Shown: positions 16,922 through 25,962, counted from the first letter of the stretch. The stretch: DNA of 64,000 nt from Solwaraspora sp. WMMA2056 (GCF_030345095.1 NZ_CP128360.1:682001-746000); one strand, 5' to 3'. The notes: generated by a model from the sequence alone, not told the origin. Program-made: numbers and translations.

Positions 16922-18604
16922 ATGTCCGGGGACTACTTCGGTTGGCGGCCGGTGTCGGTGCCGTACCCGTACAGCGGGAACGACTACGTCACCTACGACG
17001 CGTCGGATCCGAACCAGCGCTACGAACCCACCGTCTGGGACAAGGAAACGACCACCATCGAGACGATGTGGGGTTGGATCCAGAACGAGAGCGACGAGCG
17101 GGTGGTCGCCGTCGCCGAAATGTGGCACCGGATCAGCGTGCTGCTCGAAAGCACCCGCAACAACCTGCAGCGGTACGCGACCGCGCTGGCCGACCGGTGG
17201 CAGTCCCCGGCCGGTGAGTACTTCATGCAACGGGTCGGTGCCACCCTCTACTCGCTCGACGAGTGGAAGGAGGCGGCCGACAGCAACCGCCGTGGGCTGG
17301 AGCAGCTGGCCACGAAGATCGAGTCCACCCAGCGGGAATTCCGCAGCCTCTGGGAGCAGTACACCGTGGAGGCCGCCGACCCGGACAAGGGTCTGCAGTG
17401 GTCCGACACCTACGACTGGATCCCCGGGACCACCGGTCGGACCCGCAAAGACGTGATGGACGACTACTACGAGCGCGCCCGGGACATCATCAAGCCGCTG
17501 GCCGACATGTACATCGACGTGTACCTGAGCCACATCACCCGGGGCACCGCTTTCAAGGGCCCGACCGACGCAGCAATTGTCGACCCAGCGTTCACTATGC
17601 CGCCCAGCGGGCCCGGGATTCCGCCGGGTGTCCCGCCCGGTGGGGCACCGGGTGCGCCGCCGACGCGACCCGACCTGGTCAGGCCCGGCGCCCCGCCGGC
17701 CGGCCTCGACACGGGCCCCGGGGCACCGCCGTCCGCACCGCCGCCGGTGATGCCGGACGGGCTGAACCTGGCCGGCGGCACGGTCGCCCCACCGACCGCC
17801 CCGCCCCCGGTGCCCACCCCCGGACCGCCCGGTGCCGGTCCGGCCCCGAGCCCACCTCCTGCCGTGGTGCCGCCCGGCATGACACCACCCGGCCCGCGCC
17901 CCGGCACACCGGGGGTCAACCGGCCGGCTCCGCCGCCCGCCGGTGCCAACCGTCCGAACACCGGTCGGCCACCCGGACCGCCACGGCCGACCCTGCCCGG
18001 AGCGGGTGGACCACCGCCGGGGAATCCGGCTTCGCGCGGGCCGGCCCCGAACCGCCCGACCCTGCCGGGCAGCACCGGCCCGGGCACCGGTGGACGGCCG
18101 GCTCCCCCGGCCAACCGGCCGACCGGTCGCGGCACCCCGCCGACCGCACCGCAACTGCCGGGCAGCACAGCCAGCCGACCGGCCAAGCCGACCGGCACGG
18201 GTGCCGGCCGACCGGCCACTCCGCCACCCAGCCTCGGCGGGCAACGCCCGCGCCCAGCTGGCGGGTCGACGGCCGGCGCACCCCGGCTGCCCACGCCGCC
18301 CGCAACCGGAGCCGCCGGCAAGGCGGCGCCGACCGCCCCGCGACTGTCCGGCCGCGCGGCACCGGCCAGCCGCACCGGTGGCACCAGGGCACCCGGTCCG
18401 GTGCTCGGCGGTCAGCGCGGTGCCGGCCCGGCGGCGGGCAGCGGTCGCGCCCGCACCGGCCGCACCTCCGAGGAGCCGCAGACCTGGGCCCACGGTGACG
18501 GCGACGACGAGCTGTGGGAGACCGAGCGGGCCGGTACCGGCACCATCGACGCCCCGACCGAGCGCCCCCCGCAGGAGCAGGGCCGGACCCTGGGCCGGCA
18601 GTGA
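16922..18604 (+). CDS. WXG-like helical protein with long proline-rich tail (putative ESX substrate)
   Basis: This is a 560-aa protein. Residues ~1-220 are helical and contain a WXG/PPE-like turn (ALADRWQSPAGEYFMQRVG) and amphipathic helices (LDEWKEAADSNRRGLEQLATKI). Residues ~230-530 are almost entirely Pro/Gly/Ala/Thr with scattered basic residues. The acidic end (TWAHGDGDDELWETERAG) may be folded or bind a partner. The layout recalls PPE/EspB-type ESX substrates with an exported helical head and a disordered tail. It lies directly downstream of the 199-aa gene and upstream of the second mycosin, which could process it. The assignment rests on architecture, not on a family match. Confidence 0.72.
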   Translation: MSGDYFGWRPVSVPYPYSGNDYVTYDASDPNQRYEPTVWDKETTTIETMWGWIQNESDERVVAVAEMWHRISVLLESTRNNLQRYATALADRWQSPAGEYFMQRVGATLYSLDEWKEAADSNRRGLEQLATKIESTQREFRSLWEQYTVEAADPDKGLQWSDTYDWIPGTTGRTRKDVMDDYYERARDIIKPLADMYIDVYLSHITRGTAFKGPTDAAIVDPAFTMPPSGPGIPPGVPPGGAPGAPPTRPDLVRPGAPPAGLDTGPGAPPSAPPPVMPDGLNLAGGTVAPPTAPPPVPTPGPPGAGPAPSPPPAVVPPGMTPPGPRPGTPGVNRPAPPPAGANRPNTGRPPGPPRPTLPGAGGPPPGNPASRGPAPNRPTLPGSTGPGTGGRPAPPANRPTGRGTPPTAPQLPGSTASRPAKPTGTGAGRPATPPPSLGGQRPRPAGGSTAGAPRLPTPPATGAAGKAAPTAPRLSGRAAPASRTGGTRAPGPVLGGQRGAGPAAGSGRARTGRTSEEPQTWAHGDGDDELWETERAGTGTIDAPTERPPQEQGRTLGRQ

Positions 18605-18710
18605 CGACAACCGACAGCCGGGCATCGTCGGGCAAAGGCCCTGGAGCGGTATCATCCGGTCACGGTGTCGGTCGCTCCGCGACCGCTCGACGGAGAGGAG
18701 TGCACCGCCC

Positions 18711-20006
18711 ATGGGTGCCGCCCGGCGTCTGACGGCCCTGGCGGCCGCCACTGTGGTCGGCGCGCTCGGCGCGACCGGGCTGCCCGTCGGCCCGGCCTGG
18801 GCCGACGACATCCGGGACCGGTCCTGGCACGTCGAGGCGATGCGACTCGCCGAGGTGCACCAGATCACCCAGGGCGACGGGGTAACCGTCGCCGTCGTCG
18901 ACACCGGAGTCGACGCCAGTCACCCCGACATCAAGGACAACATGCTGCCCGGCGCGGATCTGAACGACGCCGACAGCAAGGGCCACATCGACCGGCGCAA
19001 CCACGGCACCGGCATGGCGTCACTGATCGCCGGTCACGGGCACGGGCCGGGTGGGCGCGACGGCGTGCTCGGGGTCGCCCCGAAGGCGAAGATCCTGCCG
19101 TTCACCCTCTCCAGCACGAGGACCGAGATCATCCGACCGGAGTCCATTGCGCTTGGGATCACCTGGGCGGTCAACAATGGCGCCGACATCATCAACGTCT
19201 CTCTCTCCGGCTCCTCGAACGCGGCACTCGAACAGTCCGTCAAGTACGCCTACCGGCACGGAGTCATCGTCGTCGCCGGTGTCGGGAACCGCCGCGACAT
19301 CTTCATCGGCGAGCCGGCCCGCAGCGAGTGGACCATCGCGGTGACGAGTAGCGGGCGCGACCGAGGGCTGAGCCCGGAGTCGATCCGGGCAGAGGAAACC
19401 ACCATCGCCGCGCCCGGAGAGGAAATCGTCCGGGCTGAGGTTGGCGGGGGTTACTACACGCAGGACGGCGCCAGTGCTGCCACCGCGTTGGTGTCGGGGG
19501 CGTTCGCGCTGCTCAAGTCCAGGTTCCCGGACGAGGACCAGGGCCAGCTCTTCCAACGCCTGGTCGGCACCGCGTACGACGCCGGCCCGCCCGGCAAGGA
19601 CCTCGACTTCGGCTGGGGCATCCTCGACATTTACGCCGCGCTCACCACCGAGCCGGACGACCGGGCCAGCCCGCGGCCGTCGCCGACCGCGTCACCGGAC
19701 CCGATCGCGTACCTACCGCCCGAGCCGGGCTACTCGTTCGGCATGGACGAGGCGATCGGCATGCTGATCTTCTTCACCATCCTCGGCACGCTGGTCACCG
19801 GGGTCGTCCTGTTGATCCGTTGGCTGCGGCGACGGTCCCGGCGTACGGCGGCCCGGGACGGCCCGTCCGGCGTACCGGAACCGGCTGCGCCGGAGGCCGG
19901 CGTACCGCTGCCGCAGCCGGTGACCGCACCAGGGGCGGGACCGGCATCGCAGACACCGCCGACCGGCGAGGATGACGACACGGTCTGGCGACCACCGCCC
20001 CGCTGA
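18711..20006 (+). CDS. Second mycosin-like S8 serine protease
   Basis: This 431-aa secreted subtilisin-like protease has a signal peptide (MGAARRLTALAAATVVGALG), D64 (VAVVDTGVD), H98 (NHGTGMASLIAGHG) and S255 in DGASAATAL. The serine motif lacks the usual G-T-S-x-A-x-P form; the triad residues themselves are present. A C-terminal membrane helix (IGMLIFFTILGTLVTGVVLLI) and a basic/proline-rich cytosolic tail follow, as in mycosins. Start ATG 18711 has GGAGAGGAG upstream. It follows the proline-rich substrate gene by about 100 bases. Having two mycosins in one ESX locus is seen in other actinobacteria; their division of labour is not known. Confidence 0.88.
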   Translation: MGAARRLTALAAATVVGALGATGLPVGPAWADDIRDRSWHVEAMRLAEVHQITQGDGVTVAVVDTGVDASHPDIKDNMLPGADLNDADSKGHIDRRNHGTGMASLIAGHGHGPGGRDGVLGVAPKAKILPFTLSSTRTEIIRPESIALGITWAVNNGADIINVSLSGSSNAALEQSVKYAYRHGVIVVAGVGNRRDIFIGEPARSEWTIAVTSSGRDRGLSPESIRAEETTIAAPGEEIVRAEVGGGYYTQDGASAATALVSGAFALLKSRFPDEDQGQLFQRLVGTAYDAGPPGKDLDFGWGILDIYAALTTEPDDRASPRPSPTASPDPIAYLPPEPGYSFGMDEAIGMLIFFTILGTLVTGVVLLIRWLRRRSRRTAARDGPSGVPEPAAPEAGVPLPQPVTAPGAGPASQTPPTGEDDDTVWRPPPR

Positions 20007-20052
20007 CCTGTTTACATCGCCGTCGACCGGCGATGGAGAGGACGTACCCCCG

Positions 20053-20511
20053 ATGGTGCCCGACGTGTCCGAACCGGCTGCCGCCCCCGCTGCCGCCGCA
20101 CCCCGGCGGCCGGCGGTCGTCGTCGCGGCGGTGCTGTTGGCGCTCCCGACCGCCGTCCTCTGGCTGGTCGCCGGGGTCGCGATCCTGCGGGTCGGGTTCG
20201 GTGCCGAGGGACTCGCGGCGTTCCTCATGTGGATCATCGCGGCGGGGATCTTCGGGATCTGCCTCCTGCTGGTCCTGATGACCCTGGGCGGGATGCGGGT
20301 CGTCTGGACCGGCGGCCCGAACATGCTGCAGCTGCCGGCCGGGGCCACGATCGGGCTGGTCCTGGTGATCCCGGGCGTGCTGCTGCTGCTCGGCCGGATC
20401 GACTACAACGGGACCATGGTGGCGCCGATGATCGTCGGTGGGTTGGCCGGGCTGGCCCTGATCCTGTTGGAGACCCCGCCGGCCCGCCGCTGGGTGGGGC
20501 ACCGCCCGTAG
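20053..20511 (+). CDS. Small polytopic membrane protein of the ESX locus
   Basis: This 152-aa protein has a short Pro/Ala-rich N-terminus and about four membrane helices (for example AAVLLALPTAVLWLVAGVAI and GLVLVIPGVLLLLG). It carries no enzymatic motif I recognise. Start ATG 20053 is chosen (GGAGAGG upstream); an earlier in-frame start at 19972 would overlap the mycosin gene. It ends 18 bases before the convergent SseB-like gene. It is probably an accessory membrane component co-expressed with the second mycosin. Confidence 0.65.
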   Translation: MVPDVSEPAAAPAAAAPRRPAVVVAAVLLALPTAVLWLVAGVAILRVGFGAEGLAAFLMWIIAAGIFGICLLLVLMTLGGMRVVWTGGPNMLQLPAGATIGLVLVIPGVLLLLGRIDYNGTMVAPMIVGGLAGLALILLETPPARRWVGHRP

Positions 20512-20529
20512 CCGCGGCTGGGCCGTTGG

Positions 20530-21675
20530 CTAGTCCGCCGGCTGGTCCGTTGGCAGCCAGCGGCGCGCCGCCCGGTCGTAGCTGGCCAGGAGTTCGTCAC
20601 CGCCGTCGTGGTGCAGCACCCGCAGCTGCGCCCCGTCCGGCACCACCAGCGACCGGTGTTGCGGTCCGCCGTCGAGCCAGCTCGGCGGCGTGTCCGGGCC
20701 GGGCGTCCAGCGCAGCACCGGCACCCATTCGTCGTCGACGGTGAACGGCGACTCCGGGCCGAGCAGGGCGAGGCGGGCGTACAGCCGTCGGGGGGTGTCC
20801 CGGCCGGGGCCGTGCCAGCGGTGCACGACGCCGGCCACCCGGTCGTAGTTGTCCGACACGTACGCCTGCAGGTAGCGGTGCGGGACGACCACCTGCATCC
20901 GTACCGGCAGGTCCGGATCCAGGTCCGGATCCTGGTCCGGCGGGTCGGACCCGGACTCGATGGGGCCGGCGGCCGCGCCGGTGACGGTACGGCGTACCTC
21001 GTCGAGCCAGCCACTGACCTCCCGTACCGCCGTGCCCGGCAGGCTCACCGCGAACGGGGTGCCCGGGTCGACGGCGAGGTGCCAGCCCGGGTCTGGCCAG
21101 TGCGCGAAGAGTTGCACGCTGCTGGCGGCCACTGTCGCCGGCGGGTCGTCGAGGGCCTGTCGCAGCAGCGCCGGTGAGGTGAAGACCGGCACCGACGGGT
21201 TCCCGTCGGCGTCCGGCACGCACCACCAGGGGAAATCCGGGTCGGTCAACCCTGGCACCACCCCGGTGGCCGGCGGGGCCAGCGGTACGGTGAACTCGGC
21301 CTGCAGCAGCGCGGCCATCAGGGCGTCCGGGTCCTCGGCGGCCACGGCGTCCCGCAGCGCCCGCGCCACGTCGCCGGCGGTGCCGCCGCCCACCGTCGAC
21401 AGCTGGTCGCGCAGTTCGCTGGCGGGCAGCAGCACGGCGGTCGGTGACCCGGGGTCGACGGCCAGGCACCAGCCGTCGGGCAGGTTGGCGGCCACCTCGG
21501 CGAACTCCACTGTGACGTACTGGACGGACTGGCCCGGCAGGGCGTCGGCGATGGCCTGCGGCGAGGTGAAGGCGAGCACGTGCGGCGTACCGTCATGGTC
21601 GACGGTGGGCCAGGCGAACGGTGCCCGTCCGGCGGCGGTGTCGTCGGAGACCGGCAGCAGCAGCGGCCCGGTCAC
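20530..21675 (-). CDS. SseB-family protein with two SseB-like domains
   Basis: This 381-aa soluble protein has two repeats of the SseB N-terminal-like pattern: a beta block with VLAFTSPQAIADAL, then WCLAVDPGSPTAVLLP, repeated as VPVFTSPALLRQAL and WHLAVDPGTPFAVSLP. The C-terminal third is a different alpha/beta domain ending in RVLHHDGGDELLASYDRAARRWL. SseB-like proteins occur beside secretion and toxin loci, and in polymorphic toxin systems they are counted among immunity-type folds; biochemical function is mostly unknown. Its start overlaps the SUKH-3 stop (ATGA at 21675-21672), so it is the last gene of a deaminase/SUKH-3/SseB operon. Confidence 0.8.
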   Translation of the reverse strand: MTGPLLLPVSDDTAAGRAPFAWPTVDHDGTPHVLAFTSPQAIADALPGQSVQYVTVEFAEVAANLPDGWCLAVDPGSPTAVLLPASELRDQLSTVGGGTAGDVARALRDAVAAEDPDALMAALLQAEFTVPLAPPATGVVPGLTDPDFPWWCVPDADGNPSVPVFTSPALLRQALDDPPATVAASSVQLFAHWPDPGWHLAVDPGTPFAVSLPGTAVREVSGWLDEVRRTVTGAAAGPIESGSDPPDQDPDLDPDLPVRMQVVVPHRYLQAYVSDNYDRVAGVVHRWHGPGRDTPRRLYARLALLGPESPFTVDDEWVPVLRWTPGPDTPPSWLDGGPQHRSLVVPDGAQLRVLHHDGGDELLASYDRAARRWLPTDQPAD

Positions 21676-22187
21676 CAGGTGCCGTCCTCGGCGACCCGCT
21701 GCGGTGCCAGCCCGAGGACGAGTGCGGTGATCGCCTGCGGCACGGACGCGCCCAGGTACCAGTCGCCGCCGTGGTCGAGCACGAACACCCGCTGCCGGGC
21801 GTCGACGACGAGGATGCCCCGGCCGTCGCCTTCCACCCCGAGCGGGCTGACCGGCACCCCGAGGGCGTCGCCGAAGGTGGCGAGGGTCGCCACGGTGTGC
21901 ACCGCCCGCATCGGGTCCAGGTGCAGGGTGCTGGGGGCGACGGCCGTGCCGGGGCCGTCGGACACCACGTGCAGACCGCCGAAGTCGGCGTACGCCTCGA
22001 TCGCCGGACCGACGACGGCGTGTTGCCGGCCGTCGCGGCCGACGTGGCCGGCGACCCGCAGCGCCCAGTCCCGGCCGCGCCGGGCGTCCCGGTGGCCCGG
22101 CTGCCAGCCGGCCCGGGTCAGGACGGCGAGCACCTCCGGCGGAAACTCGGGCGGAGGCCCTGGCGGGACCTCGTCGGCGGCGGTCAC
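21672..22187 (-). CDS. SUKH-3 domain protein
   Basis: This 171-aa protein starts at GTG 22187, overlapping the deaminase stop (GTGA). Its SUKH-3 pattern is FPPEVLAVLTRAGWQPGHRD, then EAYADFGGLHVVSDGPG, and a closing block RQRVFVLDHGGDWYLGASVPQAI. SUKH proteins are typically immunity factors that bind toxins such as deaminases and nucleases. Translational coupling to the deaminase gene upstream makes that enzyme its likely partner. It is distinct from the SUKH-3 protein at 9908, which has an extra N-terminal domain. Confidence 0.82.
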   Translation of the reverse strand: MTAADEVPPGPPPEFPPEVLAVLTRAGWQPGHRDARRGRDWALRVAGHVGRDGRQHAVVGPAIEAYADFGGLHVVSDGPGTAVAPSTLHLDPMRAVHTVATLATFGDALGVPVSPLGVEGDGRGILVVDARQRVFVLDHGGDWYLGASVPQAITALVLGLAPQRVAEDGTW

Positions 22188-22573
22188 CGCAGCACCTCCA
22201 CGCCGGCCCAGTCGAGCAGATTCTGGCAGGTACGGCAGGGGGCGACGGCGGTGCCGTGGGCCGGGTCGTCGGGCTCCCGGACCAGCGTGAGCCGCAGCCG
22301 TGCCCCCCACAGGGCCGCCCGGGCGGCGGCCGGGGACAGCTCGGCCTGGCCGGTGCGCTGCGCGACGGCGTAGAGCCGGTCGGAGAGCAGGACCGGTTCG
22401 GCGCACCAGCCGGCGTAGCGTTCCCGCTGGGCCACCGGCACCTCGTGCAGCAGCCGCCGGATCAGCGGGTGCAGCTGCGGGGCGACGTCGCCCCGGACCG
22501 ACGTGTGGGTGTGGACCTGCCCGTCGACCAGCAGGGCGGCCGCAGCCAGCGGCAGCATCCGGACCTGCGCCAC
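22184..22573 (-). CDS. Free-standing YwqJ-like deaminase domain protein
   Basis: This 129-aa protein consists of little more than one deaminase fold: strand DGQVHTHTS, motif WCAEPVLLSD (C57-A-E59), and the zinc-ligand pair PCRTC (C113, C116). These are the signature elements of the YwqJ-type toxin deaminases. It resembles the deaminase region of the large toxin at 1-5221 (shared TxNGQ/VDGQ-HTHTS, CAE, PCRxC order) but lacks any secretion domain. ATG 22573 starts a three-gene operon with SUKH-3 and SseB genes, divergent from the eccA-like gene. It may be an orphan toxin cassette or an intracellular effector; active-site residues look intact. Confidence 0.8.
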   Translation of the reverse strand: MAQVRMLPLAAAALLVDGQVHTHTSVRGDVAPQLHPLIRRLLHEVPVAQRERYAGWCAEPVLLSDRLYAVAQRTGQAELSPAAARAALWGARLRLTLVREPDDPAHGTAVAPCRTCQNLLDWAGVEVLR

Positions 22574-22707
22574 GGCTCTCCTTCCCCCGGTGGACCGGCG
22601 TCACGGTAGAGGGTAGACAACCGGTGCCGTGTGCACCGGACACCCGGGTTGGGACGGCTGAGATATCGTCGGGATCCCCTGTCCCGCCATGCATGAAGCC
22701 CGGAGCG

Positions 22708-24387
22708 ATGACGCGCACCCTGACTGTCTGTCCGGACCGGCCCGGCGCATATCCGTCGATCGGCGACGCTCTCGCGGCGGCGACCGACGACACGGTGGTG
22801 TCGGTCGCCCCGGGCACCTACTACGAGGCGCTGTTCGTCAACGACCGCCGGATCACCGTGGTCGCCGCGCAGGGCCCCGGCACGGTCACGGTCGACGCGT
22901 CCAGCGGTACGTACCCGACGGTGTCCGCCAACGGCGGTGTGCTGGAGTTGCGGGACCTGGTGCTGCGGGCCGGTGACGCGCCTGCGGTGGCGGTGGACCG
23001 GGCCGAGTTGACGATGTCGGGGTGCCGGCTGCACGCCGGGTTCGGCGCGGGTGTGACGATCGGTGGCCGCTCCCGTTTCGCCCTCACCCGCTGCACGGTC
23101 GCCGGGGCCCGGCACGGCCTGGTCGTCGAGGACGCCGACGGCACCGTGGACGGTTGCGAGTTCACCGACCTCGCCGAGGACGGGGTGATCGTCCGCATCG
23201 GTGCGGCCCCGACAATCCGGGCGTCCACCATCAGTGGCTGCGGCAACCGTGGCGTGTACGTCTACCAGCACGGCCGGCCCACGTTGGAGACCTGCGAGAT
23301 CTCCGGTACCGGCGGTGCCGGGGTGGCGGTCGCCCACCAGAGCGCGCCGACGATGCGCCGCTGCCGGATCCGCGACACCGGTGGTCCGGCGGTGTCGTTC
23401 GGGCGGGGCTGCGGCGGCAGCGTCGAGGAGTGCAGCACCGAGAACACCGCGACCCCGGCGTACGAGGTGGCCGACGGCGCGGATCCGACGATCGTCACCG
23501 GTACGGCGAGCCGCCGGGCCGTGTTCGGGGCGGCCGCCGCCCAGCACACCGGTGGGCAGGACACGGCCCGCGCCGACGAGTTGCTGGCCGAGTTGGACGC
23601 GATGGTCGGGCTGGAGTCGGTCAAGGACGAGGTCCGGTCCCTGATCGACGAGATCCAGGTCAACGAGTGGCGGCGCGGGGCCGGGTTGCCGGTCAGCGCG
23701 GTCAGCCACCATCTGATCTTCGCCGGTGCGCCGGGGACCGGTAAGACGACGGTCGCCCGGATCTACGGCGAGTTGCTGGCCGCGTTGGCGGTGCTGCCGG
23801 GCGGCCCGTTCAGGGAGGTGTCGCGGCGGGACCTGGTCGGGCAGTACCTCGGGCACACCGCCGAGAAGACCGCCGCCGTGTTCGAGCAGGCCCGGGGCGG
23901 GGTGCTGTTCATCGACGAGGCGTACACGCTGTCCCGGTCGTTCGGCAGCGGCGGCGACTTCGGCCAGGAGGCGATCGACACCTTGGTGAAGCTGATGGAG
24001 GACCATCGGGACGAGATCGCGGTGATCGCCGCCGGCTACACCGTCGAGATGGTCCAGTTCCTCGACGCCAACCCCGGTCTGGCGTCCCGGTTCGCCAAGA
24101 CCATCGAGTTCGGCAACTATTCGCCGCAGCAGCTGGTGGTGATCGTCGAACGGATGGCTGCCACCGACGAGTACCTGCTGGCCGACACGGTGCCGCAGGT
24201 GCTGCTTGCGCATTTCTCGGCGGTGCGCCGGGACGAGAACTTCGGCAACGCCCGCGAGGCCCGCAAGCTTTTCGAGGGGGTACGCAAGGCGCAGGCGCAA
24301 CGGTTGCGGCAGTCCGGTCAGCGGCCGAGCCTGGACGATCTGCGTACGGTGACCGAGGCCGACGTACGGGCGGCGACCGGCAGATGA
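22708..24387 (+). CDS. eccA: EccA-like AAA+ ATPase with N-terminal right-handed beta-helix
   Basis: This 559-aa protein has two parts. Residues ~1-270 are a right-handed parallel beta-helix with a pectate-lyase-like pattern of repeats (APTIRASTISGCGNRGVYV, RPTLETCEISGTGGAGVAV). Residues ~295-559 are a CbxX/CfqX-type AAA+ ATPase with Walker A GAPGTGKTT from G340, Walker B FIDEA (D403) and a sensor region (FDANPGLASRF-like). Classical EccA has TPR repeats instead of the beta-helix. EccA disassembles or guides ESX substrates in the cytosol. Start ATG 22708 is preferred; ATG 22693 is also possible. EccE follows after 3 bases. Confidence 0.87.
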   Translation: MTRTLTVCPDRPGAYPSIGDALAAATDDTVVSVAPGTYYEALFVNDRRITVVAAQGPGTVTVDASSGTYPTVSANGGVLELRDLVLRAGDAPAVAVDRAELTMSGCRLHAGFGAGVTIGGRSRFALTRCTVAGARHGLVVEDADGTVDGCEFTDLAEDGVIVRIGAAPTIRASTISGCGNRGVYVYQHGRPTLETCEISGTGGAGVAVAHQSAPTMRRCRIRDTGGPAVSFGRGCGGSVEECSTENTATPAYEVADGADPTIVTGTASRRAVFGAAAAQHTGGQDTARADELLAELDAMVGLESVKDEVRSLIDEIQVNEWRRGAGLPVSAVSHHLIFAGAPGTGKTTVARIYGELLAALAVLPGGPFREVSRRDLVGQYLGHTAEKTAAVFEQARGGVLFIDEAYTLSRSFGSGGDFGQEAIDTLVKLMEDHRDEIAVIAAGYTVEMVQFLDANPGLASRFAKTIEFGNYSPQQLVVIVERMAATDEYLLADTVPQVLLAHFSAVRRDENFGNAREARKLFEGVRKAQAQRLRQSGQRPSLDDLRTVTEADVRAATGR

Positions 24388-24390
24388 GCG

Positions 24391-25962
24391 ATGACCGCTG
24401 AGCCGCCGCCCGGACCGGACCCGTACCGGGGTGCCGTGTCCGGGCAGCCGTGGGTGCCGCAGCAGCGCCCGGCTGCCACGCACGCTGATCCGGAGTCGGC
24501 GGCGGCACCGACGTCGGCACCCCGGTCGGCACCGCCGCCCCGGCTCGGCGGGGCCGGCCAGCGCACCGCCGCCGCCGGTCACGTCGGCACCGCCGCTGGC
24601 CAGGTCGGCGCCGCCGGTCAGGTGGCCGGTTCCGGGCAGGGTGCGGCGGCCGGCGCCGCGCGGGCCGGTGTCGCTCCACCGGCACCGCAGGCGGCGGCCG
24701 TGGGTCGGACCCGGGCCGCCGGGGCTGCGCGGGTGCCGGTGTTCGGCGAGGCCGCAGCCGGGGCCTCGGCTGCCGCCGCGCCGGTCGGCCGCATCCGGCC
24801 ACGTCGGATCCGGCCCGGTACGGGGCCGTTCGCGTTGGGGCAGCTCGTCTACTGGCAGTTGGCGCTGACCGCGCTGCTCGCCGCGTACCAGCGGGGGCCG
24901 ATGACGGCGCTGCTGGCCGCGGCGGTCCTGGTGCCGCTGGTGGCACCGACGGTCGTGCGGGTGCGGGGCCGCTGGCTGTACCAGTGGCTGGCGGTGTGGC
25001 TGCGGTTCCGGTTGCGGTCCCGGCGGCTGCCCGCCGGGGGTGGCAACCGGGCGCTGGACCTGCTGCGCTTCGTGGCCGACCCGGCGACGGTCGGCGCGGT
25101 CGAGGTGGCCGGGCGGACGGCCGCGACGATCAGCCACAGTGGTGGGTTGTGCGGCGTACTCGAGCTGGACCCGGCCGACGGTTCGCTCTTCGTCGGGTCG
25201 GCGCTGAGCCTGCCGTCGCCGGCGACGCTGCTGCCGGCGGCCGATCCGGCGGCTCCGCCGGTGGCGGTGCAGCTGCTGGTCCAGGTGGCGGCCGCGCCGC
25301 GCGCCGGCCGGGGTCTGGTGGAGCGTTCGTACCGGGAGTTGACCGGCGGTGACGTGCCGGCGCACCGGCGGGCCTGGCTGGTGGTCCAGGTGATGCGGAC
25401 CCCGGACAGTTACACCGACACGGTGCTGACGCCGGTGCTGGTGTCGGCCCTGCGGCGGGTGCAGCGCCAGCTGAAGCAGGAGCGGATGCCGGCCCGGCTG
25501 TTGGGGCGCGACGACCTACTGACCGCGATCGGCTACCTCGCCGCGCTGCCGGGTCGGTTGGACGCCGGCAACGTGTACGGCACCGCCAGTGACCGGGTGA
25601 CCGCGCAGGAGACCTGGCACGCGTGGTGGAGTGGCCAGGTGCCGCAGGTCTGCCGCCGGCTGCTGCGCTGGCCGGAGCTGCCGTGGCAGCTCGACGACGT
25701 ACTGCGGCAGTTGCCGATGGTCGACACGGTGGTGTCGGTGGCGGTGACCCGGGAGCCGCCGCATCCGACGCAGGTCGGCGACCAGGAGGTGATCGTGTCG
25801 GCGGCGGTCCGGCTGACGGCTACCGACCCCGCGACGCTGGCCGCCGGCGACCATGCGCTGACCGAGGCGGTACGCGAGCGCGGTGGCCTGACTGAACGGA
25901 TCGACGGCGAGCACGCCCAGGGTCTGGCCGCCACGTTGCCACTCGGGGGTTTCCTGCCGTGA
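24391..25962 (+). CDS. eccE: Type VII secretion protein EccE
   Basis: This 523-aa ESX membrane subunit has an Ala/Pro/Gly-rich N-terminal ~135 residues, then two membrane helices (residues ~150-200, LALTALLAAYQ and LAAAVLVPLVAP), the family motif VRVRGRWLYQWLAVWLRFRLRSRRL cut across a basic stretch, and a soluble C-terminal domain. EccE lies at the periphery of the ESX membrane complex. It starts 3 bases after the eccA-like gene and ends in a GTGA overlap with the next gene, so the three are co-transcribed. Confidence 0.92.
   Translation: MTAEPPPGPDPYRGAVSGQPWVPQQRPAATHADPESAAAPTSAPRSAPPPRLGGAGQRTAAAGHVGTAAGQVGAAGQVAGSGQGAAAGAARAGVAPPAPQAAAVGRTRAAGAARVPVFGEAAAGASAAAAPVGRIRPRRIRPGTGPFALGQLVYWQLALTALLAAYQRGPMTALLAAAVLVPLVAPTVVRVRGRWLYQWLAVWLRFRLRSRRLPAGGGNRALDLLRFVADPATVGAVEVAGRTAATISHSGGLCGVLELDPADGSLFVGSALSLPSPATLLPAADPAAPPVAVQLLVQVAAAPRAGRGLVERSYRELTGGDVPAHRRAWLVVQVMRTPDSYTDTVLTPVLVSALRRVQRQLKQERMPARLLGRDDLLTAIGYLAALPGRLDAGNVYGTASDRVTAQETWHAWWSGQVPQVCRRLLRWPELPWQLDDVLRQLPMVDTVVSVAVTREPPHPTQVGDQEVIVSAAVRLTATDPATLAAGDHALTEAVRERGGLTERIDGEHAQGLAATLPLGGFLP

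Noticed and set aside
22462-25365. 967-codon minus-strand frame
   Set aside because: It is antisense to the eccA-like and eccE genes, which carry clear AAA+ and EccE features; the minus frame is low-complexity Arg/Pro/His sequence.
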